8,575 bases of DNA from Gemmatimonadota bacterium (lineage in GTDB: Bacteria > Latescibacterota > UBA2968 > UBA8231). A program made the position numbers and the translations under genes. The notes below the pieces were generated by a model that made no database searches, had not been told where the DNA came from, and saw only the letters and a list, made by a program, of their open reading frames with translations. The DNA is taken from NCBI GenBank assembly GCA_026706505.1, contig JAPOYQ010000299.1, forward strand, positions 1 through 8,575, written 5' to 3'. Shown here one piece after another: positions 6,730-8,575 of this stretch (positions within the stretch are counted from its first letter, which is position 1; each line of letters begins with the position of its first letter).

Positions 6730-6751
6730 ATCGGTGCGATTCGTAGGGAAT
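6730..6751 (-). repeat. Post-permease hairpin element, copy 2
   Basis: On the plus strand ATCG (6730-6733) and CGAT (6737-6740) pair around GTG, followed by GTAGGGAAT (6743-6751). It matches copy 1 (1856-1877) at 19 of 22 positions. The two bases that close the loop differ in both copies yet remain paired (A-T in copy 1, G-C here). In gene direction it begins 5 nt after the stop codon of the upstream permease. A 9-base T run (6714-6706) lies between this element and the thioredoxin-like gene, too far away to form a terminator with the hairpin. Confidence 0.55.
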
Positions 6752-6755
6752 CCCT

Positions 6756-8575
6756 CTACTCGCTGTGCAGCGAGTCCACCGGATTCGCCAGCGCCGCTCG
6801 AACCGCGTGATAACCCGACACCAGCCACGTCAAGCCCAAGGCAATCAGGCCGCCAGCCGAGTAGCTGAGCAGGTCGAGTTCGATGCGATCCACCTCGCTT
6901 TGGAGTAAGATCTCCGAGAGCTGGTAGGTCAGGGGTATGGCGACGATCACGGCGATCAGCACGAGCCGCGTGGACTGCGACGACAGCAGCACGGCCACGC
7001 TCGCCGTCGAGGCACCGAGGACTTTGCGCACGGCTACCTCCTTGGTGCGTCGGCTGACGGCGAGGGAGGCCATGCCAAAGACGCCGAGACAGGCGATTAG
7101 CACGAGGAACCCGGTCACCCAGCGTAGCAGGCTAATGAGGATGGCGTGGCCAATGAAGCGTTCGGCGATATGGTCTTCGAGAAAGCGATAGCTAAAGGGC
7201 ACCCCAGGCGACAGCCGTTCCCAAGCCTCGCGCAGCTCGGCGAGCGTCTTGGGCACCCCTTCGGGTCGCACCCGCACCAGCACCGTCTCAATGGGACGAT
7301 CCGGTAGGACGCTGATCACGAGTTCCGGCACGAAGCCCCCAGAGCTGGGATCATCGTGCTGGAAGTCGGAGACTACGCCAATAATCCGCGGCCGGCGTGG
7401 CGGGTACCCGCCTTCGAGGTAAGAGCCGACGACCGGTCCCTCCAGCGTAGCCGCTAGCCGCTGGTTGACGAGCACTACGCGACCGCTGGCCAGCAGGTCC
7501 GGGGGGAAGTCCTCGCCCTCGACCAGTTCCAAGCCGAGGGTGCGCAGGAAGTACGGATCAACCTCAATCAGCGCGGCCTCCGGCCGTTCCGGGTCGGCGA
7601 AGCGAAAGTCGTCGGCTCCATCGGGAAATTCGCTGGAGCCGGACACCGCGAGTACGCCCGCAAGCGGGAGTACCTCCCGGCGAAATATATCGAGGAAGCG
7701 CTGCGACTCATGCACGTCATCCCCCCCTCTTGAGGAGCCCGTAAACGTCGGGATGCACACCACGAGCCGCGGGTCGTAGCCCTGATCTAGGGCCTCCCAA
7801 TGATCGACCTGCCGGGCCACGACGAGGGCCGTGGTCAGGAACACCGTGGAGGCCACGAACTGCACGACTACTAAGATGCGACCGGCACGGCCTCGCACTT
7901 GGAGCCTGTCCTGCATAATCTCGACCGGCTGCATCCGCGACTGCACCAGTGCTGGGTACGCGCCCGCCACCAGCCCCATGACCACGCCGAACCCAGCTAG
8001 GGCCACCACCGTCCACGGCGTGTACTGTAGGTCGAGGCCCAATTCAAATTCTCCGGGCACCTCCAGCAGACGATTCAGGCCCGGCAGCAAAATCTCCGTC
8101 AGCGGCACGGCGAGCACTAGAGCGACGAAGCTGAGTAGCAGAGACTCGGCAAAGTACTGGCGCATTAGCTGTCCCCGTCCGGCACCGACCACCTTGCGCA
8201 CACCCACTTCGTGCGCCCTCGTCAGCGACATACCTGCGGCCAGATTGGCGTAATTGATACACGCCAGCAGCAGCACGAGGCCGGCGACGAATCCGAGGAT
8301 GTAGAGTGAACTCATCATCCCTCTCCCGCCGCTGAGTTGGGGATGCAGCCGCTTGTCGAACAGCGGCACGATGACGAGACTACGATCCTTCTCCTTCTCC
8401 ATGTACCGATCCAAGTCAAAGGCTTGGGCCGCCTCCACGCCCGCGGCATCGGCGATCTGGAGATAGGTCTCGCCTACGCCGACACTGAAATCGTCGGCCC
8501 ACGCAGTCTGGATTTCCCGGTGGACGTAGGGGATCACCCAGTCGAATCCCAAGCTGGATTCGTACGGCACGTTCT
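6756..8575 (-). CDS. FtsX/MacB-family ABC transporter permease, 5' end outside window
   Basis: The frame is open through the upper window edge. The GTG at 8570 is an internal valine (Asn codon before it), not a start, and about 200-230 N-terminal residues (first TM and most of the first periplasmic domain) should lie outside. Numbering from that valine, seven membrane segments are visible at about 88-113, 140-165, 186-206, 231-251, 478-503, 534-554 and 569-589, with a second MacB-like periplasmic domain at about 255-465. FtsX contact signatures are HEVGVRKVVGAG (about 120-131) and EVAVRKVLGAS (about 511-521). The ending, NPVDSLHSE, parallels that of the other permease. It shares architecture and many motif residues with the permease at 1894-4383 but is clearly diverged, so the two are old paralogues rather than a recent duplicate. 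They may work as separate transporters or as a pair. Substrate and ATPase are not visible. It is the first gene of the visible block. Confidence 0.92.
   Translation of the reverse strand, partial: NVPYESSLGFDWVIPYVHREIQTAWADDFSVGVGETYLQIADAAGVEAAQAFDLDRYMEKEKDRSLVIVPLFDKRLHPQLSGGRGMMSSLYILGFVAGLVLLLACINYANLAAGMSLTRAHEVGVRKVVGAGRGQLMRQYFAESLLLSFVALVLAVPLTEILLPGLNRLLEVPGEFELGLDLQYTPWTVVALAGFGVVMGLVAGAYPALVQSRMQPVEIMQDRLQVRGRAGRILVVVQFVASTVFLTTALVVARQVDHWEALDQGYDPRLVVCIPTFTGSSRGGDDVHESQRFLDIFRREVLPLAGVLAVSGSSEFPDGADDFRFADPERPEAALIEVDPYFLRTLGLELVEGEDFPPDLLASGRVVLVNQRLAATLEGPVVGSYLEGGYPPRRPRIIGVVSDFQHDDPSSGGFVPELVISVLPDRPIETVLVRVRPEGVPKTLAELREAWERLSPGVPFSYRFLEDHIAERFIGHAILISLLRWVTGFLVLIACLGVFGMASLAVSRRTKEVAVRKVLGASTASVAVLLSSQSTRLVLIAVIVAIPLTYQLSEILLQSEVDRIELDLLSYSAGGLIALGLTWLVSGYHAVRAALANPVDSLHSE

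Noticed and set aside
8568..8570. GTG as the start of the upstream permease
   Set aside because: The frame stays open to the window edge, and the first TM and most of the first periplasmic domain expected for the family are missing, so the gene is simply cut.

Overview
The window reads as one co-directional block of five genes, all on the minus strand, separated by short gaps of about 54 to 70 bases. Both ends are cut inside a gene. In reading order (high to low coordinates) they are: the C-terminal three quarters of a large FtsX/MacB-type ABC transporter permease (8575-6756); a secreted TlpA/ResA-like thioredoxin-fold protein with a CGPC active site (6685-5321); a secreted CBM9-like carbohydrate-binding protein (5259-4438); a second, complete FtsX/MacB-type permease (4383-1894); and a long secreted multidomain protein (1829 to beyond base 1). 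The last gene has no stop codon inside the window, so a search limited to complete ORFs misses it. Its frame stays open for 609 codons and ends in an ankyrin array.

The source is probably an uncultured bacterium of the FCB group or a neighbouring candidate phylum (Latescibacterota-, Poribacteria- or Marinimicrobia-like). The reasons are the NYPNPFNPST sequence of T9SS/FlgD-Ig-type modules, dockerin-like calcium loops on a secreted protein, very large duplicated FtsX permeases of the kind abundant in Bacteroidota and its relatives, and a moderately high GC content by eye. This is inference from sequence style, not a phylogenetic placement.

Every gene whose start is visible has a purine-rich Shine-Dalgarno sequence, and these settle the starts at 6685, 5259, 4383 and 1829. 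The spacing and shared direction suggest an operon in which two envelope permeases flank two exported proteins, followed by a third exported protein. No ATP-binding subunit is visible; if the permeases are energised, the ATPase is encoded outside the window. A joint role in envelope transport, stress response or carbohydrate sensing is only an inference.

The least expected features are: (a) a hidden 3'-open gene whose T9SS/FlgD-type Ig module lies near the N-terminus, ahead of a dockerin-like pair and an ankyrin array, the reverse of the usual C-terminal position; (b) a 99-bp tandem repeat encoding the ankyrin units, with one 45-nt block repeated exactly; and (c) a 22-nt element found just after the stop codon of both permease genes, whose two copies differ at three bases, two of which are a compensating pair across a small hairpin. 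No RNA gene, CRISPR array, insertion sequence or convincing terminator was seen, and no stretch over 300 bases lacks a gene.
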